Below, one piece after another: positions 1 to 8,885 of a stretch of DNA of 64,000 nucleotides (the stretch's first letter is position 1; the number at the start of each line of letters is the position of its first letter). This stretch comes from Colwellia sp. (GTDB taxonomy: Bacteria; Pseudomonadota; Gammaproteobacteria; Enterobacterales; Alteromonadaceae). The notes under the pieces are model-generated. The model saw only the letters and a list, made by a program, of their open reading frames with translations, had not been told where the DNA came from and did not search any database. The stretch spans positions 242,353-306,352 of the forward strand of contig NVWU01000005.1 of NCBI GenBank assembly GCA_002733765.1, given 5' to 3'. The position numbers and the translations under genes are program-made.

Positions 1-383
1 AAAATATTGATACTTAATGATAAGGGAAAATATAGAGTACCGTTTTATCTAAAATATCTTTAAGCGCTTTTACATGTGGCAGTCACATCAAAAAAGGTTT
101 AAATATACTGGCGCTTCAATATCATTTACTTCTGCTGTTACCACTAAACGCTATTTATTAGTACTGCCTTAAACACCATCTACGAACACAGTAAACAGCC
201 AGTTTTTTTGTCTGTTAGTAAACAGGGTCATACTATTTTAAATTAGGTTGTTATCACTTTTTTATACGTTATTCTTTATGTAAAAGATAAGTTTATATTA
301 TTGATTATTCCGAGTGACGTAGTTGTTTTAGTAGGTTAGAATCTGCTAATGCAGGTGTAATTCAAATAAAATAAAGGATTAAA
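1..383. other. Upstream intergenic region of galU
   Basis: No convincing coding sequence is visible in the first 383 bases on either strand. The stretch is AT-rich. It holds a possible sigma-70 promoter for galU (listed separately) and two copies of AGTAAACAG near 189 and 218, which could be chance. The gene to the left of the window is not visible. Confidence 0.5.
248..275 (+). promoter_or_regulatory. Possible sigma-70 promoter of galU
   Basis: TTGTTA (248-253) and TATTCT (270-275) are separated by 16 bases, about 110 bases before the galU start. Each hexamer differs from consensus at two positions. In sequence this AT-rich such matches occur by chance, so this is only a candidate. Confidence 0.3.
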
Positions 384-1277
384 ATGACGAGTAAAATAAC
401 AAAAGCCGTAATTCCTGTCGCTGGCTTAGGTACGCGCATGCTACCTGCAACAAAAGCGATTCCCAAAGAAATGTTACCAATCGTAGATAAACCAATGATT
501 CAATATATTGTTGATGAATGTGTTGCTGCCGGTATCACCGAAATAGTATTAGTAACACACTCTTCTAAAAATGCTATTGAAAACCATTTTGATAAATCAT
601 TTGAACTTGAAACAACCTTAGAAAAGCGGGTTAAGCGCAAATTGCTGGATGAAATTCAAGCTATTTGTCCTAAAGACGTTACCATTATGCATGTTCGCCA
701 AGGTGAAGCGAAAGGCTTGGGTCATGCTGTACTAAAAGCCCGTCCAATTATAGGTAATGAACCGTTTGTGGTGGTGTTGCCCGATGTTATTTTAGATGAT
801 GCATGCAGCAATTTAAAAACTGAAAATTTAGCGGCTATGTTGACGCGCTTTAATGAAAGTGGTCACAGTCAAATAATGGTTGAACCTGTGCCAATGGATA
901 TGGTCAGTAACTATGGTGTGGCTGATTGCGATGGCCATGAACTTGCTTCAGGTGAGTCTAAAGCAATGACCGCTGTAGTAGAAAAACCTCCGGTGGATGA
1001 AGCGCCTTCAAATTTAGCGGTAGTTGGACGTTATGTATTATCTGCTCAAATTTGGGATTTATTAGAATTCACTCCACCAGGCGCAGGTGATGAAATTCAA
1101 CTAACTGACGCTATTGCAAGTTTAATGAAAGTTGAAACGGTTGAAGCATTTCATATGACCGGTAAATCACATGATTGCGGCTCTAAGTTGGGCTATATGA
1201 AGGCTAATGTTGAATATGCTTTACGCCATAATGAATTAGGTGAAGAATTTAAGGCTTATCTGAAAACAATAGTCTAA
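384..1277 (+). CDS. galU: UTP--glucose-1-phosphate uridylyltransferase
   Basis: Makes UDP-glucose from UTP and glucose-1-phosphate in the cytoplasm, feeding polysaccharide, LPS and osmoadaptation pathways. The 297-residue protein has the full-length bacterial GalU layout. The nucleotide-binding signature [19 protein letters not shown] lies at about residues 14-32, and the VEKP motif and the [12 protein letters not shown] segment of the active site are present further on. AAGGA eight bases before the ATG supports the start. pgi follows after 28 bases in the same direction, so the two sugar-phosphate genes probably form one transcription unit. Family identification is secure. Confidence 0.96.
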   Translation: MTSKITKAVIPVAGLGTRMLPATKAIPKEMLPIVDKPMIQYIVDECVAAGITEIVLVTHSSKNAIENHFDKSFELETTLEKRVKRKLLDEIQAICPKDVTIMHVRQGEAKGLGHAVLKARPIIGNEPFVVVLPDVILDDACSNLKTENLAAMLTRFNESGHSQIMVEPVPMDMVSNYGVADCDGHELASGESKAMTAVVEKPPVDEAPSNLAVVGRYVLSAQIWDLLEFTPPGAGDEIQLTDAIASLMKVETVEAFHMTGKSHDCGSKLGYMKANVEYALRHNELGEEFKAYLKTIV

Positions 1278-1305
1278 TTTTACCGTAGCATTTACTAAAG
1301 CCGGA

Positions 1306-2973
1306 ATGAGCATTAAGAACATGGATTTTTTTACCGAGAGCAGTACCGTTAAAGACGCAGTAGTTTGTGCTAAGAATCGTTCGATTTTAAGCCTTTTTGA
1401 TGTACCTAATAGAGTTGATGATTTTTCTCTTAGTGCAGCAAACTTGTATCTTGATTATTCAAAGCAAAATATCACTAAAACTGAACTAGACCATTTAATT
1501 ACGTGGGCAGAAGAATGCAAGTTATCTCACCATATTAATGCGATGTTTACAGGTGATAAAATTAATAACACCGAACAACGCGCTGTTTTACATACCGTTT
1601 TAAGAGCGCCATCTAGTGTTAAATATCAGGTATTAGGTAAAGAAGCGGTCGAAGTTGAAAAAACTGAGCGGCACATGGAGCAGATTGTTGATGATATATG
1701 CCAAGGTAAGTTAACAGGTATCACAGGTGAAAAATTTACTGATGTATTAGCGATTGGTATTGGCGGTTCATATTATGGTATTAAAGTCAGTTTAAGTGCG
1801 CTACACCCTTATCATAGTACTGGATTAAAAGTGCATGTTTTGGCTAATGTTGATGGGGCTGCAGTGACTGAAAAACTTGAAACTTTAAATGCAGCCACTA
1901 CTTTGGTCGTGATTATTTCTAAAACCTTTACCACGCAAGAAACCTTATTAAATGCGAAAGCCATTAAAACATGGATGTTAGCTGAGCTTAACGATAATAA
2001 TGCTATCGCCAAGCAGTGGTACGCGGTTAGTAGTAATGTTGAAAAAGCACAAGATTTTGGTTTACATGTCGAAAATATTTTACCTATGTGGGATTGGGTT
2101 GGCGGGCGGTTTTCATTATGGTCAGCCGTGGGACTACCGCTTGCATTAGCTATTGGTAATAAGCATTTTACTGAGTTGAAAGCAGGTGCTTATTCCATGG
2201 ATCAGCACTTTAAAACAGCCAGTTTTGAGCAAAATATGCCGGTGTTAATGGCACTTATTGGTATGTGGAACCGTAACGCACTTAATTATCAAAGCTTAGC
2301 CGTTTTACCTTATGATCACGCATTAAGAGCATTACCTGGCTATTTACAGCAAACTGACATGGAAAGTAATGGTAAGTCAGTATCGAAACAGGGCGAAAAA
2401 CTTAACTGGGTAACTGCCCCTGTTGTTTTTGGTCAAGAAGGTACTAATGGTCAACATGCTTTTATGCAATTAATGCATCAAAGTGATGAAATTATTCCAA
2501 CTGATTTTATTGTTGCTTTGCAAGGCACGAGTAATCTTGATGAACACCATAAAGTGTTAGTTGCTAATTGCTTTGCTCAAAGTGAAGCCTTAATGCAAGG
2601 TAAAAGTTTAGTGCAAGCTCAAAATGAGCTTATCGCTAAGGGAGCAAGTAAGGACGAAGTTTCTCGTTTAGCTGCTCATAAAACCATGAAAGGTAACACG
2701 CCCAGTAATACCTTATTGATGCAATCACTAACGCCAAGCTGTTTAGGGGCTATTCTAGCGCTTTACGAGCATAAAATTTTTGTGCAAGGGTCTTTATGGC
2801 AAGTTAATTCTTATGACCAGTGGGGAGTTGAGCTTGGCAAGCAGCTAAGTGAGCAAGTATTAGCATTAATGAGCGATAATACTACTAACCATAAAATGTC
2901 ACCATCAAGTGTTAAATTAATTGAAACGTTTGTCCAAAAACAAGCGACGGGTAACATCCTATTACAACAATAA
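1306..2973 (+). CDS. pgi: Glucose-6-phosphate isomerase
   Basis: Interconverts glucose-6-phosphate and fructose-6-phosphate in glycolysis and gluconeogenesis. At 555 residues it has the usual length for the gammaproteobacterial enzyme. Both PGI signatures are present: DWVGGRFSLWSAVGLP in the middle and GSLWQVNSYDQWGVELGK near the C-terminus. The phosphate-binding loop reads IGIGGSYYG where many homologues have IGIGGSDLG, a small variation. Two in-frame ATGs lie five codons apart (1306 and 1321) and neither has a strong ribosome site, so the exact start is uncertain. It is probably cotranscribed with galU. Confidence 0.95.
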   Translation: MSIKNMDFFTESSTVKDAVVCAKNRSILSLFDVPNRVDDFSLSAANLYLDYSKQNITKTELDHLITWAEECKLSHHINAMFTGDKINNTEQRAVLHTVLRAPSSVKYQVLGKEAVEVEKTERHMEQIVDDICQGKLTGITGEKFTDVLAIGIGGSYYGIKVSLSALHPYHSTGLKVHVLANVDGAAVTEKLETLNAATTLVVIISKTFTTQETLLNAKAIKTWMLAELNDNNAIAKQWYAVSSNVEKAQDFGLHVENILPMWDWVGGRFSLWSAVGLPLALAIGNKHFTELKAGAYSMDQHFKTASFEQNMPVLMALIGMWNRNALNYQSLAVLPYDHALRALPGYLQQTDMESNGKSVSKQGEKLNWVTAPVVFGQEGTNGQHAFMQLMHQSDEIIPTDFIVALQGTSNLDEHHKVLVANCFAQSEALMQGKSLVQAQNELIAKGASKDEVSRLAAHKTMKGNTPSNTLLMQSLTPSCLGAILALYEHKIFVQGSLWQVNSYDQWGVELGKQLSEQVLALMSDNTTNHKMSPSSVKLIETFVQKQATGNILLQQ

Positions 2974-3074
2974 TCTTTTTTATTACTTATATATAAGGTA
3001 GTATGCGTTCCGTTAACGTTATTGAACGTGTACTTTTCAATTAGCCTATTGTTTTTAATATAAAAAAGATTTTT

Positions 3075-3470
3075 ATGAATATTTTAGTGATTGATGATAA
3101 AAAAAGTGTTCGTGATGCTATTAGTCATTCTTTAGTGTCTCTTGGGCACTCAGTCAATACCGCGGTTAATGGCTTAGACGGTTTTGAAAAAGCACAGCAA
3201 ATGCCATATCATCTTTATATTATTGATCATCTTATGCCGTTGATGAATGGTGTCGTATTAAGTAAAAACCTCAAACAAAAACCATTCTGTGCCAAAACAC
3301 CTATTTTATTTATGACAACTCAGGAAATAGATAGCGTTAAACGGCTGCCAGAGTTTACTTTATTCAGTAGTATTATTAGTAAGCCTCTCAACGAAACGGC
3401 TTTTATCTCAACCGTTGAATCGTTAACGACTACTGTTAATGATGAAAGTTTACCCAAAATAGCCTTATAA
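3075..3470 (+). CDS. Single-domain response regulator (CheY-like receiver)
   Basis: A 131-residue protein made of one receiver domain. The acidic pocket D7-D8, the phospho-acceptor D51 (in YIIDHLMP), the switch residue T81 or T82 and the conserved K103 (in ISKPL) are all visible, so it should be phosphorylatable. There is no output domain, only a short tail of about 15 residues. No histidine kinase gene is adjacent; the neighbours are pgi and apt. Its partner and output are unknown. Such stand-alone receivers act in phosphorelays or bind a target directly, as CheY does. Confidence 0.85.
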   Translation: MNILVIDDKKSVRDAISHSLVSLGHSVNTAVNGLDGFEKAQQMPYHLYIIDHLMPLMNGVVLSKNLKQKPFCAKTPILFMTTQEIDSVKRLPEFTLFSSIISKPLNETAFISTVESLTTTVNDESLPKIAL

Positions 3471-3564
3471 AAAATTTTTACCTTCAAGTTCGACTATAAA
3501 TTTTCAGCAAATTGTTTTATTCTTTGTCACTATTATGCATTATTAAATTGGTACAAGAATAAAA

Positions 3565-4110
3565 ATGAATACACAGCAATTGACACAATTAAAAAGTGCC
3601 ATTAAAACTATTCCTGATTACCCTATTCAAGGGATCTTATTTCGTGATGTAACGAGTCTGTTAGAAGATGCTGAGGCGTTTGCCTTAGCGTTAGCTTTAC
3701 TTACCGATAAATATAAAGATCAAGGTTTCACTAAAGTAGTTGGTACTGAAGCGCGTGGCTTTTTGTTTGGTGCACCTTTGGCTCTAGCACTAGGAATAGG
3801 TTTTATTCCGGTACGTAAACCGGGAAAACTTCCTCGCGAAACTTATGCTCAAGCATATCAATTAGAATATGGTGAAGATGTGTTAGAAATTCATAAAGAT
3901 GCATTAACCGCCGATGATAAAGTATTAATTATTGATGATTTACTTGCCACTGGCGGCACTATTGAAGCAACGACAAAATTGATTCGACGTGTAGGCGCAC
4001 AAGTGAAAGACGTTGGTTTTGTTATTTCGTTGCCAGATTTAGGTGGAGAGAAGCGCTTAGTTGCAATGGGTTTAACAACTTATTCGCTTGTACAATATGA
4101 TGGTGAATAA
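3565..4110 (+). CDS. apt: Adenine phosphoribosyltransferase
   Basis: Purine salvage enzyme that converts adenine and PRPP to AMP. At 181 residues it has the normal length. The PRPP-binding motif [13 protein letters not shown] is at about residues 120-132, and the N-terminal [15 protein letters not shown] segment that contributes to the adenine site is conserved. It opens the apt-dnaX-ybaB block known from E. coli and relatives. The stop codon runs directly into a heptamer tandem repeat. Confidence 0.96.
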   Translation: MNTQQLTQLKSAIKTIPDYPIQGILFRDVTSLLEDAEAFALALALLTDKYKDQGFTKVVGTEARGFLFGAPLALALGIGFIPVRKPGKLPRETYAQAYQLEYGEDVLEIHKDALTADDKVLIIDDLLATGGTIEATTKLIRRVGAQVKDVGFVISLPDLGGEKRLVAMGLTTYSLVQYDGE

Positions 4111-4152
4111 TCAGTAATCAGTAATCAGTAATTAGTTATTAGTTATTAGTTG
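4111..4152. repeat. Heptanucleotide tandem repeat between apt and dnaX
   Basis: Six consecutive 7-base units follow the apt stop codon directly: TCAGTAA three times (4111-4131), then TTAGTTA twice and TTAGTTG (4132-4152). The two blocks differ by two substitutions, as if one unit mutated and was then amplified. The array lies between apt and dnaX and codes for nothing. Such an array could vary in copy number between strains. Confidence 0.85.
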
Positions 4153-4208
4153 ATACAAACGAATAACTAATAATAAGCATAAGTTGTGAGTAAAGAGTAC
4201 TAAATAGT

Positions 4209-6320
4209 ATGAGTTATCAAGTATTAGCTAGAAAGTGGCGACCTAAAAAATTTGAAGAGCTTATGGGGCAAGAGCATGTTGTTACTGTACTTGTTAACGC
4301 CTTAGCTCAACAACGCCTGCATCATGCCTATTTATTTACTGGCACGCGTGGCGTTGGTAAAACGACCATTGCTAGAATTTTTGCTAAAAGCTTAAATTGT
4401 GAAATAGGTATTACTGCTACTCCTTGTGGTACATGTGACACTTGTTTAGAAATTGATCAAGGTCGCTTTGTTGATCTGCTTGAGATTGATGCCGCTTCTA
4501 AAACTAAGGTGGATGATACCCGGGAAATTCTTGATAATGTGCAGTACGCGCCAACCCGTGGCCGCTACAAAGTCTATCTTATTGATGAAGTGCATATGCT
4601 TTCGCGTCATAGTTTTAATGCTTTACTAAAAACGCTTGAAGAGCCGCCAGAACATGTAAAATTTATTTTAGCGACAACCGATCCACAAAAACTCCCTGTT
4701 ACCGTATTATCACGTTGTTTACAATTTCATTTAAAAGCATTAACGGTTAATCAAATTGAAACAAAACTAACCGAAATTTTAGTACAAGAACAGGTTAATC
4801 ATGAGAATGGTACCCTAACGCTACTTGCTAAAGCTGCACGCGGTAGTATGCGAGATTCGTTAAGTTTAACTGATCAAGCGATAGCACAAGGACGGGGGAA
4901 TATTACTTTAGTCAATATTCAACAGATGCTTGGAGGCTTAGATCAAAATTGGATTTATAAAATTGTTATCGATCTATTAAAGCAAGATGGTATAAGTTTA
5001 ATGGCGCTGACTCAAGAAATAGCCAGCTGTGCACCAAGTTATAGTCGTTTATTTGCTGAGTTGATTCAGTTATTTCATCAAATTGCTATCTTACAAATTG
5101 TTGATCAACATTTTGATTTATTGCCAGAACATGCTCAATTATTGAAAAAATTCAGTCAAGCGATGTCGCCAGAAGACGTGCAACTTTATTATCAAATCTG
5201 TGTTAACGGACGAAAAGATTTACCTTATGCATCGGATGAACAAGCCGCATTTGATATGACTTTACTGCGACTGTTTGCTTTTAAACCGATGCAAAAAGAG
5301 CAATTACCTGATGTAGATGTTAATTCACTTACTTCATGCGAACCGCAAAGAGTAGAAGATAATTCATTGATACTGCCGAAGACACCAGTACAATTAGTAG
5401 AGACAAAAACAGAACGTTCAATACCAGTGTCAACATCAATAGATACTCAAGATAAAGAGCTGCAACTTGCTCAAGAAGTTGCGGCAATTGAGCAACAAGC
5501 CGCAGAGATGCAAGAGGTCAGTGTTGAGCCAGATGTTACAGCCGCCGAACATACTGAGCCGGGACTTGAATTAACACAAAAAGCGCCTACGCAAGCATCG
5601 GCTACAGCACACGAAGTCGAACATATACAAGAGTCAGTGCCAGAACAGAAGCAACAAGCTCAAAACACACCGCAAGCGACAGAATTTGATAGCCCATTAA
5701 GTGCCGTACTTGCCACGCGAAATATGCTACGCAGTCGTAAAAAACAGTTGGATAAACCAGGAAAAAAGCCTGGTGACGCCATTGCGCGTCAGTCTAATAT
5801 TAATCAATCAAGCGCTACTAGTGTTGAACAGGTAGTGAAGAGCACAATTGAAGCTACCGACAAAAAAGTAGTACTAGCGAAACCAGAGCAACCATATCAA
5901 GCTGAAAACATTAATCCTGCAACCATTCGTAAAGCGAATCAAGTCGATAAATGGGCACATATGATTGACTCTATGGAGCTTACTGCGCGTTTAAGGCAAT
6001 TGGCGATTCACGCCACTATTGATGAAGAATCAACAGAAGAACATTTGATATTATGTTTAAACCAAACAACAAAACATTTAGTGACGGATACCGCACAACA
6101 GCAATTACAGCAAAATATTAGTCAGTTTTTATCTCGTCAAATTACAGTGACGATTAAAACGGTTAAAGAAACAATAGCCGACCCTTATCAAATACAATCA
6201 CACATTAATGATAAACGTTACGGTTATGCTAAAGCATTATTAGAAAAAGATGACATAGTGCAAGCGCTACAGCATAACTTCCAAGCCAATTTAGATGAAG
6301 ATAGCATTTCAGCACTTTGA
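4209..6320 (+). CDS. dnaX: DNA polymerase III subunits tau and gamma
   Basis: The clamp-loader ATPase tau, 703 residues, loads the beta sliding clamp and couples the polymerase cores to DnaB. Walker A GTRGVGKT is at residues 45-52. Zinc cysteines are at 64, 73, 76 and 79, Walker B with DEVH is at about 126-129, and the SRC motif is at 168-170. Domain III extends to about residue 365. A long Gln/Glu-rich linker follows (about 370-560), then the C-terminal tau-specific domains. At 5762-5768 the reading frame contains A AAA AAG followed by a hairpin. This is a -1 frameshift signal that would give a gamma subunit of 522 residues. The linker makes tau longer than the 643-residue E. coli protein. 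Confidence 0.96.
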   Translation: MSYQVLARKWRPKKFEELMGQEHVVTVLVNALAQQRLHHAYLFTGTRGVGKTTIARIFAKSLNCEIGITATPCGTCDTCLEIDQGRFVDLLEIDAASKTKVDDTREILDNVQYAPTRGRYKVYLIDEVHMLSRHSFNALLKTLEEPPEHVKFILATTDPQKLPVTVLSRCLQFHLKALTVNQIETKLTEILVQEQVNHENGTLTLLAKAARGSMRDSLSLTDQAIAQGRGNITLVNIQQMLGGLDQNWIYKIVIDLLKQDGISLMALTQEIASCAPSYSRLFAELIQLFHQIAILQIVDQHFDLLPEHAQLLKKFSQAMSPEDVQLYYQICVNGRKDLPYASDEQAAFDMTLLRLFAFKPMQKEQLPDVDVNSLTSCEPQRVEDNSLILPKTPVQLVETKTERSIPVSTSIDTQDKELQLAQEVAAIEQQAAEMQEVSVEPDVTAAEHTEPGLELTQKAPTQASATAHEVEHIQESVPEQKQQAQNTPQATEFDSPLSAVLATRNMLRSRKKQLDKPGKKPGDAIARQSNINQSSATSVEQVVKSTIEATDKKVVLAKPEQPYQAENINPATIRKANQVDKWAHMIDSMELTARLRQLAIHATIDEESTEEHLILCLNQTTKHLVTDTAQQQLQQNISQFLSRQITVTIKTVKETIADPYQIQSHINDKRYGYAKALLEKDDIVQALQHNFQANLDEDSISAL
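5762..5791 (+). promoter_or_regulatory. dnaX: Programmed -1 ribosomal frameshift site producing the gamma subunit
   Basis: The heptamer A AAA AAG (5762-5768) lies in the X XXY YYZ phase relative to the dnaX frame. After a -1 slip the next codons are GCC, TGG and the stop TGA at 5774-5776. Five bases after the heptamer begins a 6-bp stem, TGACGC (5774-5779) with GCGTCA (5786-5791), around a 6-base loop. The E. coli dnaX signal has the same heptamer, a downstream hairpin and an immediate -1 stop. I see no clear Shine-Dalgarno stimulator about 10 bases upstream. The product would end at residue 522. Confidence 0.85.
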
Positions 6321-6430
6321 TTACTTTGGTGATTGATATAGTGAGTTATGACTTAGATTAATCCATATAGAAAGTGATTATTTAACAAAAATTGAAAAGC
6401 TTAAAGGCAAGGCTTTAATTTCAGCAATAG

Positions 6431-6461
6431 TTGTTCTGTTGTTTAACCATCTTGGTATAAT
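6431..6461 (+). promoter_or_regulatory. Probable ybaB promoter (extended -10)
   Basis: A perfect TATAAT at 6456-6461 is preceded by TGG, which gives the extended -10 form TGnTATAAT. A weak TTGTTC at 6431-6436 has an over-long 19-base spacer. The site is about 55 bases before the ybaB start and would allow ybaB to be expressed apart from dnaX. Confidence 0.5.
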
Positions 6462-6515
6462 GCCAATAACAAATCTTATTAACCTATTTAAAAATAAAAT
6501 TTACGGAGAATAATT

Positions 6516-6842
6516 ATGATGAAAGGTGGAATGGGCAACTTAATGAAACAAGCCCAACAAATGCAAGCAAAAATGGCAAAAGCCCAAGAAGAATTAGCGA
6601 ATATGGAAGTTGTGGGTGAAGCGGGTGCAGGCATGGTAAAAGTTACCATGACCGGTAGTCATAGTGTTCGTCGTGTTGAGCTTGATGATAGCTTAATGGA
6701 AGATGACAAAGATATGATTGAAGACTTACTTGCTGCCGCGGTAAATGATGCGGTACGCCGTGTTGAAGCACAAAATAAAGAAAAAATGGGCGCGTTAACA
6801 GGAGGGATGCAACTTCCTCCTGGCATGAAAATGCCGTTTTAG
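6516..6842 (+). CDS. ybaB: YbaB/EbfC nucleoid-associated DNA-binding protein
   Basis: A small dimeric DNA-binding protein of 108 residues encoded next to dnaX in most gammaproteobacteria. The N-terminal helix rich in Met, Gln and Lys ([20 protein letters not shown]), the [11 protein letters not shown] strand and the Gly/Met/Pro-rich tail are family features. ACGGAGA six bases upstream of the first ATG supports the start; a second ATG follows directly. A strong terminator comes after the stop, so the apt-dnaX-ybaB unit ends here. In E. coli recR would come next; in this window recR is almost 19 kb away. Confidence 0.95.
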   Translation: MMKGGMGNLMKQAQQMQAKMAKAQEELANMEVVGEAGAGMVKVTMTGSHSVRRVELDDSLMEDDKDMIEDLLAAAVNDAVRRVEAQNKEKMGALTGGMQLPPGMKMPF

Positions 6843-6856
6843 CTCGTAAGTGTATG

Positions 6857-6885
6857 AAAAAGCCGACTTTTATGTCGGCTTTTTT
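6857..6885 (+). terminator. Rho-independent terminator after ybaB
   Basis: The stem AAAAAGCCGAC (6857-6867) pairs with GTCGGCTTTTT (6875-6885) around a short loop, and the 3' arm ends in a run of T. It lies 15 bases after the ybaB stop codon. Confidence 0.9.
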
Positions 6886-6915
6886 ATGGGTGGGATATAG
6901 AGAGAATAAACCTTT

Positions 6916-7241
6916 ATACCAATTGAAATAATGAATCGACCAACTTAGAGTTAGGTAGTGAGCTTAGAACGAACAAAATGAGTTAAACATAATTATTTCT
7001 ATATTCCATTCATTTTGTGATGTTATCAGTTTGCTACGAAACTCCCGAAGGGCGAGTAGCTAATAAAGAGTAAAGGCTTAGAAGCTGCGTTATTAATTTT
7101 GACAAGGGAGTAACCATTCTCTTCAATCAATGCCTTGCTTACATGGATGTAGGTACTTAGGTTCAGTCGGGAACTATGAACCTGTGCCTCTAAACCTTTT
7201 AATTCTCGCTAAGTGGTAGCATTCATTAATTCAATTGGTAT
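6916..7241. mobile_element. MITE-like inverted-repeat element 1
   Basis: A 326-bp non-coding element. Its left end TACCAATTGAAATAATGAAT (6917-6936) matches the reverse complement of its right end (7221-7240) at 19 of 20 positions. There is no open frame of any length inside. A core segment (about 7046-7139, and again about 7190-7210) is closely similar to the right half of the element at 41315-41578, with an identical 27-base block at 7112-7138 and 41499-41525. I could not define a target-site duplication with confidence. It sits between the ybaB terminator and a decayed cupin gene. Confidence 0.75.
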
Positions 7242-7330
7242 TAGTCAGAAAAAAGGCAGCAAGAGGCCATCAACGAGCTTCGTTTATTTTACAGCAGGAG
7301 CTAGCTTTAGCTCATTAGTTTCAAGTTAGT

Positions 7331-7496
7331 GATGAAGAATATTTATTATCAGTGGTGAGTTTATTGATAAGCACGCTTGTTACCAGCAAGGAACTTGGCT
7401 GCGTAGCCCACATTTAAGTGAATACTTTCCTAATGTTGAGCAAGAAGTTGAAGTGGTCAAGTAATATTGGTTAAAGTAGGGCATTTAGATAAATAA
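7331..7496 (+). pseudogene. Remnant of a ChrR-like cupin gene
   Basis: Translation of 7351-7461 gives SGEFIDKHACYQQGTWLRSP followed by an HLSEYFP stretch. This matches the C-terminal half of ChrR-type cupins, where EEFLVL-GxFxDExGxYPxGTWxRxP is typical. The reading is broken: DEEYLLS at 7331-7351 is in a different frame from SGEF, and after 7461 the frame must change again to read VILVKVGHLDK with a stop at 7494-7496. The 5' part of the gene is not recognisable, and an inverted-repeat element lies just upstream. The family call is from memory of the motif pattern. The frameshifts are directly visible. Confidence 0.65.
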
Positions 7497-7537
7497 CTCG
7501 TATCACTATTATTTATTAATGCTATTCGCTATTTTAA

Positions 7538-7936
7538 CTAATTAACGGCAGACTTATCATTAATTGTGCTAAAACGTACTTTACGCTGATTCCTGCGCAG
7601 ACGCTCTTGCCCTAATATATTTTTAGTGTTGATATCACCTAAGGAACGTTGATCGTCCCTAGTGAGTTCGCCATCGGCTATTAACGATAAATAACGTGAA
7701 CTGCAAACTCTTAAGAAAGAGGTGAAGTTACTAATATCATGATCAGCATCAAGAGATTCATGGTACAACTTAGTGATCATTTGATTTAAGGTCATTTCAT
7801 CACGAAATGCCAACTCGGCTAATATGTCCCAAAAGAACTCTTCTAAACGAATAGAAGTAACCACGCCATCGATTCGAAGTGACTTAGTTCGATAAGTCCA
7901 TAATTGGCTATCGGCATTGATAAAAAGTTGGCACAT
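7538..7936 (-). CDS. Ribbon-helix-helix domain protein
   Basis: A 132-residue protein starting MCQLFINADSQLW. The upstream AGAGAG supports this ATG; a longer frame would run into the neighbouring DJ-1 gene. Residues about 12-85 (TKSLRIDGVVTSIRLEEFFW through FLRVCSSRYL) resemble the RHH_4 type of ribbon-helix-helix domain. The basic C-terminal tail is less conserved. It lies 26 bases downstream of the DJ-1/PfpI gene and is probably cotranscribed with it. It may bind DNA, possibly the palindrome upstream of the DJ-1 gene, but that is an inference from position only. Confidence 0.7.
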   Translation of the reverse strand: MCQLFINADSQLWTYRTKSLRIDGVVTSIRLEEFFWDILAELAFRDEMTLNQMITKLYHESLDADHDISNFTSFLRVCSSRYLSLIADGELTRDDQRSLGDINTKNILGQERLRRNQRKVRFSTINDKSAVN

Positions 7937-7962
7937 AATTACTCTCTTGATGCTAATAAAAA

Positions 7963-8520
7963 TTAAAACAAGGCGACAAATTGCTTTAACATGGCAGGAT
8001 GAGCAGGCCAAGCGGGAGCTGTTACTAAATTTCCGTCAGTAATGGCGCCATCCATAGGTAAATCAATGTACTCAGCTCCAGCCATCTTCATTTCTGGTTG
8101 GCAAGCAGGGTAAGCAGATACTTTTTTACCTTTCAGTACGCCTGCCGCACTGAGTAATTGTGGACCATGGCAAATTGATGCAATAGGTTTATTGCTTTCA
8201 GTAAAGTGTTGAATGATCTCGATAACTTTAGCATTTAAACGCAAATATTCTGGTGCACGACCGCCCGGTAAATATAAGGCATCGTAGTCTTCAACATTAA
8301 TCTCAGCAAAGGTCATATTAAGCTCAAAGTTATGGCCACGCTTTTCTGTATAAGTTTGATCACCTTCAAAATCATGAATTGAAGTAGCAATAGTATCGCC
8401 AGATTTTTTATCTGGGCAAACAGCATCAACATCGTGACCCATTGCTAATAAAGCTTGAAAGGGAACCATATTTTCATAGTCTTCAACAAAATCACCGGTG
8501 ATCATAAGTACTTTAGCCAT
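7963..8520 (-). CDS. DJ-1/PfpI family protein
   Basis: A cytoplasmic class I glutamine amidotransferase-fold protein of 185 residues. The nucleophile elbow SICHGPQLL places the reactive Cys at 117 with His 118, and an acidic residue at E13 or E16 (GDFVEDYE) matches the conserved Glu of the family. [13 protein letters not shown] is also typical. Members act as chaperones, glyoxalases or proposed deglycases, and the exact activity here cannot be told. The start at MAKVLM is chosen because AAGGA lies just upstream; an upstream in-frame start would add 12 residues without support. A 40-bp imperfect palindrome lies 31 bases upstream of this start. Confidence 0.88.
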   Translation of the reverse strand: MAKVLMITGDFVEDYENMVPFQALLAMGHDVDAVCPDKKSGDTIATSIHDFEGDQTYTEKRGHNFELNMTFAEINVEDYDALYLPGGRAPEYLRLNAKVIEIIQHFTESNKPIASICHGPQLLSAAGVLKGKKVSAYPACQPEMKMAGAEYIDLPMDGAITDGNLVTAPAWPAHPAMLKQFVALF

Positions 8521-8551
8521 TGGTAAATCCTTATATAAGTTAGTATATAAT

Positions 8552-8591
8552 AACATTCACTAAATGAATTAAAATTCATTCAGTGAATGTT
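8552..8591. promoter_or_regulatory. 40-bp palindrome upstream of the DJ-1/RHH unit
   Basis: AACATTCACT (8552-8561) is the exact reverse complement of 8582-8591. The inner arms AATGAAT and ATTCATT continue the symmetry, giving arms of about 18 bases with one mismatch and a 4-base centre. It is 31 bases upstream of the DJ-1 start, so it is placed as an operator for the DJ-1/RHH unit. On the + strand it is followed by six T and could look like a terminator, but there is no + strand gene to end. The binding protein is unknown. Confidence 0.6.
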
Positions 8592-8885
8592 TTTTGAATA
8601 TTAATTAAATCATAATTAACAATAAATTTGGTAATATAGGAATACTACATATTCATTATTTAATGATTATTATCTATGGAAAGATCATGTTCAGCTCTTA
8701 TCACTTTTAAAAATCAGGGTGTTTATCGCTAAAAATGAAAAGGTAGCGAAGCACTAATTGTTGTGGCTTATATGGGAAGTAACAAAGCGGTAATATTCAG
8801 GTGATTTTATTCTCCGTATACCAAAACGCGTTAGCTAAACTCTAAATAATATCCCACCTGTTTATTCTGCTAATGCGTATTATCA
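8592..8885. other. Intergenic region downstream of tadD
   Basis: About 290 bases between the end of the tad operon and the palindrome of the DJ-1 gene. I see no coding sequence, no RNA gene and no clear terminator hairpin for the tad transcript. Confidence 0.5.

Noticed and set aside
7021..7260. Possible non-coding RNA gene in the ybaB downstream region
   Set aside because: The inverted ends and similarity to the elements at 41 kb and 54 kb explain the region better as a repeat element.
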